A stretch of DNA of 64,000 nucleotides from the NCBI GenBank assembly GCA_964036195.1, contig OZ038453.1, positions 17,211,206-17,275,205 of the forward strand. Reading direction: 5' to 3'. The notes below the pieces were generated by a model. The model saw nothing but the letters and a program-made list of their open reading frames with translations. It was not told the origin of the DNA and did not search any database. Numbering within the stretch: position 1 is the first letter of the stretch; each line of letters starts with the position of its first letter. The position numbers and the translations under genes are program-made. Positions 44,413 to 54,500 of this stretch are shown piece after piece. This DNA comes from Sphaerolaimus hirsutus (taxonomy: Eukaryota; Nematoda; Chromadorea; Monhysterida; Sphaerolaimidae).

Positions 44413-44458
44413 CCCCAATTTTCGTTCAAGATCGCTATTTTTCATACCTTTTTTTATA

Positions 44459-44658
44459 NNNNNNNNNNNNNNNNNNNNNNNNNNNNNNNNNNNNNNNNNN
44501 NNNNNNNNNNNNNNNNNNNNNNNNNNNNNNNNNNNNNNNNNNNNNNNNNNNNNNNNNNNNNNNNNNNNNNNNNNNNNNNNNNNNNNNNNNNNNNNNNNNN
44601 NNNNNNNNNNNNNNNNNNNNNNNNNNNNNNNNNNNNNNNNNNNNNNNNNNNNNNNNNN
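44459..44658. other. Assembly gap (200 N)
   Basis: Exactly 200 N, so the size is probably a placeholder. The left side is ATCTATC-type repeat sequence; the right side resumes in the same family at about 44,730. Confidence 0.99.
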
Positions 44659-44889
44659 CATAATTCCAGGGTTGTTAAAATGACTGAGGCCTTCTGTGCA
44701 TGTTTACCCGGTGTGCATGTTGACCCTTATTTTCACTCAAAATCGCTAATTTCCATACCTTTTTATAGATTTTTTACCTTCAAAATCACTAGTTCATGTG
44801 TTTTAATGTCTTTTTTCAGCTATTTTTTGTAGTATATGTGCTTATATACCCATTTTTAGTATTTTTCACCTACTTTTTGCGATTTTTTG

Positions 44890-45532
44890 ACCTTTTTTTC
44901 TTCATCACAAAAAAGCCTATATATTGAACCCCCAAACCCCCTAAATTTTTTCCAGCTATCTATCCTTCCAAAGGAGCGATTAGCTATATATCCAACCCCC
45001 TGGAGGGTCAAAATCTAAAATACCCCCGACATGCACAGCGAGTAAACATGCACAGAGTCACAGGCCTGTTAAAAGTACCGAACTTTTTTCAAAGTATACG
45101 TAAACGTGACGTATTTATTTTTTACTCACTGCCTGAGTACAGAAAACGTACAGTAAATGAGTAAACATGAGTAAGTTACTTTTTCCCACAGAAAACGTAA
45201 AAATGAGTATTTTTAAGAAATTTTGCCCCAATTTTCACTCAAAATCACTAATTTTTGTACTTTTTGATCATTTCAAACTTCAAATTAACTAGTTAGTGTG
45301 TTATGTGCCTAATTTTAACAATTTTTGGCAATTTTTCACTTTTTTCTCCCTTTTTTCACATCTATGCCTTGAAAAAGCCTATCTAAAATACGTTTTCTGT
45401 ACTCGAGTACTTTCAAAAAGTATACGTAAAAGCGAGTACAGGTACTTTTTTCAAAGTATACGTAAACGTATTTACTCTGTACTCGAGTATACGTACTTTT
45501 TGAGTAAACGTAAATAAGTTTTAACAACTATG
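44890..45532. repeat. ATCTATC element end and TACGTAAA word-array element
   Basis: 44,890-45,030 ends in GGAGGGTCAAAATCTAAAAT and ACCCCC, the ATCTATC-family end. From about 45,065 CTGTTAAAAGTACCG begins arrays of ACGTAAACGTGACG, GAGTAAACATGAGTAA and ACTCGAGTAC words that stop at TTTTAACAACTATGC (45,535). The 47,105-47,497 copy has matching ends (AGTTGTTGAAAGTAC and TTTTAACAACT). Confidence 0.65.
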
Positions 45533-47713
45533 CATAATTTAAGAGATAATATAGAGGCATGAAAACAGAAAACGCGCTACCTGCGGCCAGTTGCGAGCCC
45601 TGTAAAGTAAATATAAGTACAGTGAAAGTGTCAAATGTCATGTAAAATGGCAATCAAAATAAAAATAATTATTACAGAACTTTGCATGACATTTTAAATG
45701 ACATTTGACACTTTACTTTACACTTTACAGGGCTCCGGACTGCCACCTGAATCGATAAAATCATCACACTTTAAAAACAAAAAAGAACGAACCATGGTCG
45801 TCCCAGACTGAATCTGCAAGCTGCCATCATTATCAACAAACTGAAATGACTTTTCTAATGGCGGCGTGGCAGCGACCACGCTGTAATAATGTGAGGGTCT
45901 CGGATAAGTTTCATTATTGGCTGTGACATCTTGTCTCTTTTTTCTACGCTTTCTGGGCCCCTTTCCATTGACATTTTCACCCCTGGTTTTGTAAGTATTG
46001 ACCAGTGTGTTCCCCTGGGGACAGTCCCAGACCCTGTAAAATGTCAAATGTCATGCAAAGTGTCAAAAGTCATGTAAAATTCCCGGTAAAATGGCAAACG
46101 TACATTTGCCATTTTACAGGCATTTTACGTGACTTTTGACACTTTGCATGACATTTGACATTTTACAGAGTCTGGGACTGGCACCTGACTCATCGTTTGG
46201 CACAGTTCAAAGTTTTCCTCTTTTCTGACTTCAAAGCCATTCATCTGCAATTTTTTTAATGACTATAAAGAATACCGTATATCCTCAAATAAGACACCAG
46301 TGGAGTTATTATTTCATCAGAAAGTTTTGGAGGTGGAGTTATTCAAGGGGGAGTTATATTCCCCTCACCTGTTCAACAGCTGAGAGTACTTCAAGTGGGG
46401 TATTATTCAAGGGGGTATTATTCAAGGGCGATCTTATTCAAGGATATACGGTAAATATAAATATCTAGCAGTTTCCACCGACTGACCACCAACAAAAAAA
46501 CGAAAGCCAAAACGCAAACTCACCAAATCAGTCAACTCAATCGACTGGGCGATCGCACTTTTTCTGAATGGGTTCAAATTGCACACGGTCACCGCGGGCA
46601 GTCGGTCGCTCAGCGGCGATTGAAGCTGAGTAAAAACTGAAGTTTGTAAATTATTTATGATTTAAAGGTGACGTCATATTTTTAAATCCATCATTTTTTG
46701 CATTCATACTATTTTTAACTGCTCTGTTTCAAGTCTATTTTAATGTCCATGAGAAAATTCGAGTATATCCGAGCCCAAAACTGCCCCATAAGTTTTAATG
46801 TCCTGTAACAAATTGCAGATGCGCGTTGACCGTGAAGGTTCTGTGACAAATGTGTGCACGAGGGACAGAAAAGCGCAAGGTAAAAATGGCGCTAGACAAC
46901 AGAACGGATAATGGTGCGTGGCGCCAGCGCCATTCCATCATGAGTATGCACTACATTTGATAGCTGCATTCATTGTCACTTGAGAGATCATAATAGTTTT
47001 ACACGCAAGTAAATTTCTTTTCAAATGCGTCACTTTTTAAGTGATGCATTTGCACTGCAATCACAGTGCATCAAAGCACCCAACTTTTATTTCCGATCGC
47101 CAGAGTTGTTGAAAGTACTGATATTTTTCCAAGTAAACATAAACGTAAAGTAAAATTCTTTTACTTTTACGCTGCGTAAATGGTGAGTAAACGTAAATAC
47201 CAGTATTTTTACTCAGGGAAAACGTAAAAGTCTCTTTTTGATTTTGTACATAGGACGATGTAAAAATGAGTAAAAGTGAAAGCGAGGTCTTCGCTTTCAC
47301 AACTTCTATCATTTCGGATGCCATTTTTGCAGCCGTTCTAATTCGTTTGAGTAGTTTTTGCTTTTTTTGTATCCCAAAACTTTTTTCTCAATTACGTTTT
47401 CTGTACTCACGTACTTTCAAAGAGTACGCGAGTGAGTACCAGTATTTACGCAGTACTCGAGTATACATATTTATCGCGTAAATGTAAATGTTTTAACAAC
47501 TATGCCGATCACACAAATCGGGCTCACTGAAAAATCGTCACGACAATGTAAATTGTTCCAAAAAACAGACCATTATGATGGTAGTGGTGTCTCTGCTGAA
47601 AAATCTGTCCAAAATATTATGCAGCTGAACAACGAAAATCATGGTCACCACAACCATGATTATTGCGGCCGCGCTGCGTTCCACCCAGTTAGCCCTCCGC
47701 ATGAAACGCACGC
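45528..47713 (-). CDS. DEG/ENaC-family ion channel, 5' part
   Basis: DEG/ENaC proteins are trimeric Na+ channels with two membrane spans and a large Cys-rich ectodomain. Exons on the minus strand: 47571-47713, 46524-46625, 46185-46244, 45747-46014, 45528-45580, with consistent phases. The first gives GVRFMRRANWVERSAAAIIM with a hydrophobic span and FFSRDTTTIIM, the TM1 end. The second gives LPAVTVCNLNPFRKSAIAQS, the family hallmark after TM1. The rest is ectodomain up to FLFLKCDDFIDSGS, at the place of the CxFxGxxC motif. A stop follows at 45,528; the Cys-rich region, pore and TM2 are not found, so the gene is truncated or its later exons are lost in repeats and the gap. Two introns are introner elements. 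Confidence 0.78.
45581..45746 (-). mobile_element. Introner element acting as a DEG/ENaC intron (phase 1)
   Basis: On the minus strand the exon ends GATTCAG and the intron starts GTGGCAGTCCGGAGCCCTGT and ends ACTGGCCGCAG before GTAGCGCG. Its arms are inverted copies (AGCCCTGTAAAGT at both ends) and CAG (CTG on the plus strand) stands on each side at 45,581-45,583 and 45,747-45,749. The element is therefore the whole intron apart from the duplicated CAG. Confidence 0.82.
46015..46184 (-). mobile_element. Introner element acting as a DEG/ENaC intron (phase 0)
   Basis: The exon ends ATGAGTCAG; the intron runs GTGCCAGTCCCAGACTCTGT to GTCTGGGACTGTCCCCAG, and the next exon opens GGGAACACACTGG. The two arms (ACTCTGTAAAATGTCAAATG and inverse) are nearly perfect and meet at about 46,092. 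CAG is duplicated on both sides (plus-strand CTG at 46,015-46,017 and 46,185-46,187). Removing the element and one CAG restores an uninterrupted reading frame. Confidence 0.88.
46273..46452. mobile_element. TACCGTATATCCTCAAATAAGAC element in a channel intron
   Basis: TACCGTATATCCTCAAATAA and TTATTCAAGGATATACGGTA are inverted ends flanked by TA. GGGTATTATTCAAGGGGGTA words fill the interior. It lies 28 bp upstream (minus sense) of the 46,244 exon. Confidence 0.8.
46626..47570 (-). other. DEG/ENaC intron holding a TACGTAAA element
   Basis: The intron between the TM1 and NLNPF exons carries a GGCGCC fragment (about 46,880-46,940) and a TACGTAAA word-array element (47,105-47,497) bounded by AGTTGTTGAAAGTACTG and TTTTAACAACT. 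No further exon is seen. Confidence 0.6.
47571..47713 (-). CDS. DEG/ENaC exon with TM1
   Basis: The exon follows CCAAAACACAG and ends ATAATG|GTCTGT. It encodes a hydrophobic span SAAAIIMVVVTMIFVVQL with the preceding RRANW and the following RFFSRDTTTII typical of the family. An upstream open stretch on the same strand (about 47,911-47,961; LNPTLWDISAELFNFQP) stops at CCC|GTTGCAGTCCC, the edge of another introner copy, but its phase does not match this exon, so the N-terminal exon is unresolved. Confidence 0.72.
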
Positions 47714-47910
47714 CTGTGTTTTGGAAGTTTGAACGAGTGACAATTTATTTCAGACCCTGCAAAATACCCTGTAAAATGTCAAATATCATGCAAAGTGTGA
47801 AATGTCATGTAAAATTCCCTGGAAAATGGCAAACGGTTTGCCATTTTGCAGGGTATTTTACATGACTTATCACACTTTGCATGAGATTTGACAGGGTTTG
47901 GGACTGCAAC
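47714..47910 (-). mobile_element. Introner-family copy next to the TM1 exon
   Basis: On the minus strand it begins GTTGCAGTCCCAAACCCTGT and ends, diverged, with GCAGGGTCTGAAATAAATTG before the TM1 exon acceptor. The central arms (TGTCAAATCTCATGC and inverse) are clear. The CAG duplication is not preserved, and the upstream exon phase does not fit, so intron status is likely but unproven. Confidence 0.55.
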
Positions 47911-48002
47911 GGGTTGAAAATTGAAAAGCTCAGCGGAAATATCCCAAAGCGTGGGGTTCAATTCAAGGGGGTATAGTCAAAATTTTGATGGTGTGTCGGT
48001 GC

Positions 48003-48365
48003 CCAAGTAAACCTTTACAACCTGGAATGTTACCTGGACTCGATATTTTTCGGGTCGTAAATACGAGCACTAGTCAACTAGCGGTTGTATTTACGACCTG
48101 AAAACTCTATCGAGTCCGGGCTACATTCCGGGTTGTGAAGGTGATCGCTAGTGAACTAGCATTCGTGTTCACAACCCGGAATCGATAGTTTTTTCAGGTC
48201 ATTAATACAAGCGCTAGTCAACTAGTCTTTCGCTTGCACCTGAACTGTGCCCAAGTAAACATCCGCCCGGTGCCCAAGTAAACATACGCCCAGTGCCCAA
48301 GTACAGGCACTTTACTTGGGCACTGGGCGTACTTGGGCACCGGGTATTTAAACTTGGGCACCGGT
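48003..48365. repeat. Compound palindromes (GGGTCGTAAATAC and GGTGCCCAAGTAAAC)
   Basis: 48,003-48,240 holds inverted words: GGGTCGTAAATACGAGC against GGTTGTATTTACGACCTG around ACTAGTCAACTAGC, and TTCCGGGTTGTGAA against TTCACAACCCGGAA around CGCTAGTGAACTAGC. 48,244-48,365 is a run of GTGCCCAAGTAAACATACGC followed by its inverse. Both look like decayed word-array elements. Confidence 0.65.
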
Positions 48366-48380
48366 CTTTCGCCAAAATCT

Positions 48381-48549
48381 TCACCTTATATTTTCAGCAT
48401 ACACAGACACCAGAGTAGTAAACCCCAACCCCTGGCACTGTGCCATAACCACCCCAAGCCACCGACCAGGCACAGTGAGAAACGAGCAAACATCATGCTC
48501 AATCATAGCCTGTTTTGGCGTTGGCGCCTGCCTCCCAGAATTGAGCGGA
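48381..48549 (-). CDS. Terminal exon resembling a trypsin-like C-terminus
   Basis: It follows CTGCTGCAG and runs [15 protein letters not shown] to [20 protein letters not shown] and SVYAENIR, then TGA. In chymotrypsin-fold proteases the equivalent segment is PLxC...GRWxLxGVVSWGxxC...PGVYTxVxxYxxWI, and the start with PL would follow the GDSGG serine. The WG and the final Trp are replaced, so the enzyme may be divergent or inactive. Confidence 0.42.
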
Positions 48550-51500
48550 CTGCAGCAGGAAAAGCAAAATTTAGACATTTTCAACCCGCGTCAGAGTTTA
48601 GGGCGTTTGTTTCTTTGGTCGCATTTTTTTCATCCGGATAAGATATTCTAGAAGCCAGTTGCAAAATCAATTTCAGCTGGTATTGGTCAAATTACGACAA
48701 AAGGCAATTTGTCATGCATAGGTATTTTATGTATACGATTACAGGACAATAATAAATGTTATTTTGTCGTCATATTTACTCGTAAAGTAGATATTTAGCA
48801 CGTCTATGTATTTACATATAATGTAAATACGGCCATGGTGCCACAATCTTCTGAAAGCGAAAAAGCCTCAAAACGAAATGTCCCTAGCGACGGGCGACAA
48901 ATCACTAGGAAACAAAGTAAAATAACCATATGCATTTGGGCATGCCTCCATGACTTGCTGCATTCCATGACATGTAAAACATATAATATTCATGGAAACA
49001 TGAACTACAAATATGAAAATGTACGGAATCAGATGGCACAATTTTGTGGCTACTGAATTTGAAGGAGTTTGCTTGCGAGTTGGTCGAGAGACAGGCAAGG
49101 TGAAAATGATGTGTAAAAGCAAAAGAACGAGTGTAGGCCTAAAACTTTCCTTAATATGAAGATAAATATTCACCGTTTCACACCATTCACGCTGCGGAGG
49201 ACAACAGTACTAATGCAAGAAAATGCCCATCAGCTTTTCACTAAAATTCTATATTATTAACTCATTATAAATCCACAAACTAGGCCTCAAAGTTATTTTA
49301 GTATATTGTTGTGCCAGGAGACAAACACATATGACATAGGCCTACTAGTCATCTGAAGTCTTGTAGAATGCAGACCCGATAGTCATGTATTTCTACCCAC
49401 TAGTCATGTAGATCAGCAAGTCATGTATTTCTACCCACTAGTCATGTATACAAACCGGTCATGTATTTCTACACACTAGTCATGTACACCAGCCAGTCAT
49501 GTATTTCTACCCACTAATGATGTAGACAACCCAGTCATGTAGACCAGCCAGTTATGTGTTCCTACTGTAGTAGTTGAGTGTTCACTCAACTACTACACTA
49601 ACCACTAGGCATGTAGACTGTATGTATTTCTACCCACTAGTCATGTAGATCAGCCAGTCATGTATTTCTAGCTGCTAGTCATGTAGAGCAGCTAAATAGT
49701 CATGTATTTAGGGTTCAAACGGGACCCCAATCCCGAGAAATTTTGAGATTTTGTGGTCCCGATTCCGAAACCTCAATCCCGATCCCGATCCCAAAATTTG
49801 AAAAAGACAATCCCCATCCTGATCCTGATCCCGAGATTTTGAAAACCCCAATCCCGATCCCGAAAAAATGCCCCAATCCCCATCCCGGAAAAATTCACAG
49901 ACACAAGAAGTGCCCAAAATGGCAGTTTTAAAGGACCATTTTGTATGCAGTTTGCAAAAATTTTGCACGCAAGCGCGCATTTCCCCACCTCCCTCCCTAT
50001 CTCATTTGCGTGGGCATGGACACCACTACAAATGGACTCAATACAGTACCCATTACCATAGTTTAAGGTGAATACACATGCATATATGGTAGACAGTGGT
50101 GTGCATGTAAATGCCAAGCAGCCCATTGCGCAGTTCCTAAATGAATCTATTGTGTTGTTTTGTATGCAAATTTAATCCAATGTTTCTGGCATCCATTGTT
50201 TTTGGTGTTTTGGGTCATTTTGTGAAATATCTGAAGAAAAAAAACCCTGAAAACCAATTTTTTAGGCCTTAATCCTGATCCCGAAAAAACGCCAACCCCG
50301 ATGCCGATCCCGAGAGGCCAATCCCAAAATATCAAAAAGCCAATCCCGAAATGTCAATCCCGTTTGACCCCTACATGTATTTCTACAGACTAGCCATATA
50401 GACCAACCAGTCATGTATTTCTACCCACTAGTCATCTATGCCCCTAATTAGGAGGCGAAGAGTACTAGGTAGTGTGGGGATTATCATAGCACACAAGATT
50501 AGCAGCAGCTGGTGCACACCAGTAGAGCAATAGCATGGGCCGCAGTGCCATGCATTGTAGTGTACAAATCATGTAACTAGGGTTGGGGAACCGAACCGAA
50601 CCGAACCGAGAACCGAGCACAATTTTGGAACTGAGAACCGAGAACCGGAACCGAAAAAAATACCCGAACCGGAACCGAGAACCGGCACTTAGACCCGGAA
50701 CTGAACTAAAGAACCGAAAGAACCGAAAATTTATACAATAATCGGCGGCCGCCCCCTCCCCTTCCCGGGTGAGAGTAGGAAGATGCATGGAAATGTAACT
50801 TCCGGCATCAATTTTTAGGGTGATTTGTAAAAATTTTGCGCGCAAGCGCCCAATTCTTGCTTCACGACCGGTGATTTCATAAAACAAACAGACACCATGC
50901 TCAAAAATCCTGGATATGTACCTGGCCCCCGAAGCAAGGGGTCTACATGTGCACTGGGTTTACATGCGCACCAAGTTTTGGCTGTCTGGGGCACCTACGC
51001 CAACGCCAATGGTGCCATGGCGTGGTGCCTATGAATGGCGCGAGCGCACAGGGGCAAAATTTCAGGGGGGGGTTGTTTTATGTTGTTTTTCCTTTGTTCA
51101 GCTTATTATTTTCTTGTTTACGATTTTTTCATTACCCGATACCCGACTTTTTCATTACCTGGAACCGAAATTTAGGACAATTTGGACCCGAAAGAACCGA
51201 ACCGGAACCGAACTTAAGAACCGAACCGAGAACCGGAACCGAAAATTTTGAGGAACCGAGAACCGAACCGAAATTTTTTAGAACCGAGAACCGGAACCGA
51301 AAATTTTGAAATTCCCAACCCTACATGTAACCCGCTAACACGCCAAGTAGTGGCATAGATGACTAGTTGGTATAGATGAGAAGCGGGTAGAAATACAACA
51401 CTGGCGAGCCTACATGACTAGTGAATTTAGATAACTACAGTGAGAGGGTTGTAGTCGGAAAATAATAACATTAAATATTGTTGTGTTGTGTTCAGACTGC

Positions 51501-54500
51501 CTGAATTGATACATATCAGTTTTGACTTGAATATGTATTGTTAACACTTTCTGAATAGGCATTTATTTATCTCCGGTACGCCTTGAGCAAAATTTTGCAC
51601 TGAAAAAACATACTTTATCCAGTAAATATTTTTCAAGTGGTATTAAAAAATAAAGCACATAAGAAAGTGAAAAATAATTAACACCCGCTTTCCAACGTTT
51701 TCCTAAAGAAAAATGAGATTAGGAATGTTAGACAGCGATATCACAATTAACGAGTGAGAATATGACTAAAACCGTCCTACTCAAACACAAATAATCAACC
51801 ACAAATCAAAACTCACACCCAAAAAGCTCAAAAACAACATCCAATTTCATCTGACCCATCCGCACAAGTTCTATGGCCGTCGCACCGTTCCCATCGAGCC
51901 AAGCAGACCGGCCTGGCGTTCGGGTAAATAGCGCACAGGTGCGAACCTAGCGCGCACGCTGCAAATGTGTTTGTGTGAGGGTGAAAAACGCGGTAATAAA
52001 TGTGATAAAATAATGTTATCAGGTATACTATTTATAACGACTCAGTCAGCTGGGGGCAGTCCCGCACCATGTTAAGTGCAAAGTGATGCGTCGATTGTCA
52101 TGCAATATGTCAATTGAAATAAAAAGAAAAGATTTTATTGCTAAACTTTTGACATTTTGCACGACATTGGACAAATTTGTAGGACATTTTCCATGCCATT
52201 TGACACACTGTGCCTGCGCACACTAGTTTTCACACGGAATTTGGAAAACTCACAAATAAGCGTAAAACGCATTTCAGTTTTCTACAATGAGGTGGCCGTC
52301 AACTACAGTTGACGGAACTTACAAATGACACATTGTGGAAAACTCAAGCACGGCCAAAGCTCATTTATGGGTTTATAAATTTCGTGTGAAAACTAGTGCG
52401 CGTAGGGCCATTGTGCCAACACACAAACTTCGGTGAAAACTGAAATCGGATTAATCAACACGTTTGAAAAATTTAATTTAATTTAATTTGATATAATTTA
52501 AATGTGAATTGAAGTTTTTGAAAGTTCGAATTTGAAAATTTAAACACATATAGCATACAATAAGAGTAGGCCGTATGTCGCCATTTCGCCATTTCAGTTT
52601 TCACAGAAGTCACGGTGAAAACTAGTGTGTGTAGGGCCATTACTACAGGGTGCGGGACTGTCACCTGCAGTAGGCTTCAATTAGAGTATGTCTCAAATTC
52701 AGTTTCAACGTTAAGGCGCACGACACCAGAGTTACATGTACCTTACGTTTGAATTAATTCTATTTCTCAGGACATTCGACACAAAGTGTGGGAGTGCGAT
52801 ATAAAAACACCCCCCTGGAACTAGGGTTCAAACGGGATCCCGATCCCGGATCCCGTGAAACTCCGGGATTTACCAGTCCCGATCCCGATCCCGAAACCCC
52901 AATCCCGATCCCGATCCCGAAATCTCAAAAATACCAATCCCGATCCCGATCCCGAAAGTTTTCAAATCCCGATCCCGATCCCGAGAAACTCCCAAGTCCG
53001 GGATCCCGATCCCGGAAAAATTAGTGGGAATTATAAAAAGTGAAATAATGACGTTTTTGCATGCAAAAAAGTGGATGCAAACCCCCAGCGTCAATTTTAT
53101 GCCACTTTTCTGGCATCCAACAGTGTTTTGAGACCTTTATGAACAACTGTGAATGCCAGAAAAATGGCCAAAATCTCTATCCCTAGAACCCAATCCCGAT
53201 CCCGGAAAAATGCCTATCCCAATCCCGATCCCGATCCCGTGACCCCAATCCCGGCCAATCCCGATCCCGAAATCTCAAAAAACCAATCCCGATCCCGATC
53301 CCGAAACCCCAATCCCGATCCCGATCCCGATCCCGAAATCTCAATAAAGTGAATCCCGATCCCGATCCCGAAAAGTCGATCCCGTTTGAACCCTACCTGG
53401 AACCCCCTTGGCTAACATTCGCAATTCTGCTCATCATCCCCTTCGGGACAGTGGGGCTCGCCGTCGCACAAAAACTCGGCCGGCACGCATACCCTGACAT
53501 ATGGCACGATCATTATCGAGCGTCCCAACACTTTTGGAACGCTCTGTGTGGACGCGTTGAACAGGCACTCGTACTCGGAGGGGGAGCACTGGCGGTCTGG
53601 ATGAATTAATTGGGAGGAGTGAAATGGTGGAGAGTTGAGGGAGGGACATGATAGCGGAGCTCCTGTGCAAATGGTTGTTCATAGCGCTAACCTAAATTTC
53701 TCGTGGAATTACAATTAGCGTTCCAAAAATCTCGGGAGATTTTTATTTTCAAAAATACAAAAAAAATTATATTTATTTATATTTTATGCTGTTTTTTTCC
53801 GGAGGGATCTAATAATATTATCTTATGAGACGAAAATATTAAAATCTCCCATTTATTTTTCTCTCTGTGTTTTTAACGAGATTAAATTATATTATATTTT
53901 CTGAGATTATATTTATTTTATCATTTTTTTTCTCTGAAAAAACACCTATTTTTCTCAAAAACACCCATCACAATCAGGACTTTCAAAACCGATATCCAAA
54001 CAAATGCATCCAAATAACACACATGAAAATTCAAAACAACACAAATCACGTTTAGGAAAAGCCATAAATCCCAAGGTCACCAACCACAAAAACTCTCATC
54101 TTCACCATCTGGACAAGAGTGCAGCCCATCACAAATCGCTTCACCGCGGACACATCTGTAGCTAGTTGAGGAGACACCTGTGAACGCTTTTTTATGTAAT
54201 GACTGAACAGAAGGATCGTATGATTGAATGTGTCGTTTGGGCTAGGGATGGCCAGTGCTTTTTTCAACCACTTTTTCTTAAAAAATCTATTCGTGTTTCT
54301 AACGGTCACACCACTTTTAAAAAATGGGCAATTTTTATACTAATTACGCAGTAGGAATTTTGCAACTCTTTTGCGCGCAAGCATGCAATTTCACATGCAA
54401 ATTACCATTGGCGGTTACTTCCATCGGTTTTGTGGCATTTTTAGTGCCATTGCTTCTATTCCTGCATCCTATCAAATATCTTTTTTCAACAGCTTTTTTT

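Noticed and set aside
46019..46190. Considered as an RNA gene or terminator because of the long hairpin
   Set aside because: The hairpin ends match six other copies, carries CAG duplications and separates in-frame exons, which fits a mobile intron better.
49365..49708. Considered as a CRISPR array
   Set aside because: Units are degenerate and directly adjacent without distinct spacers, and the genome is animal.
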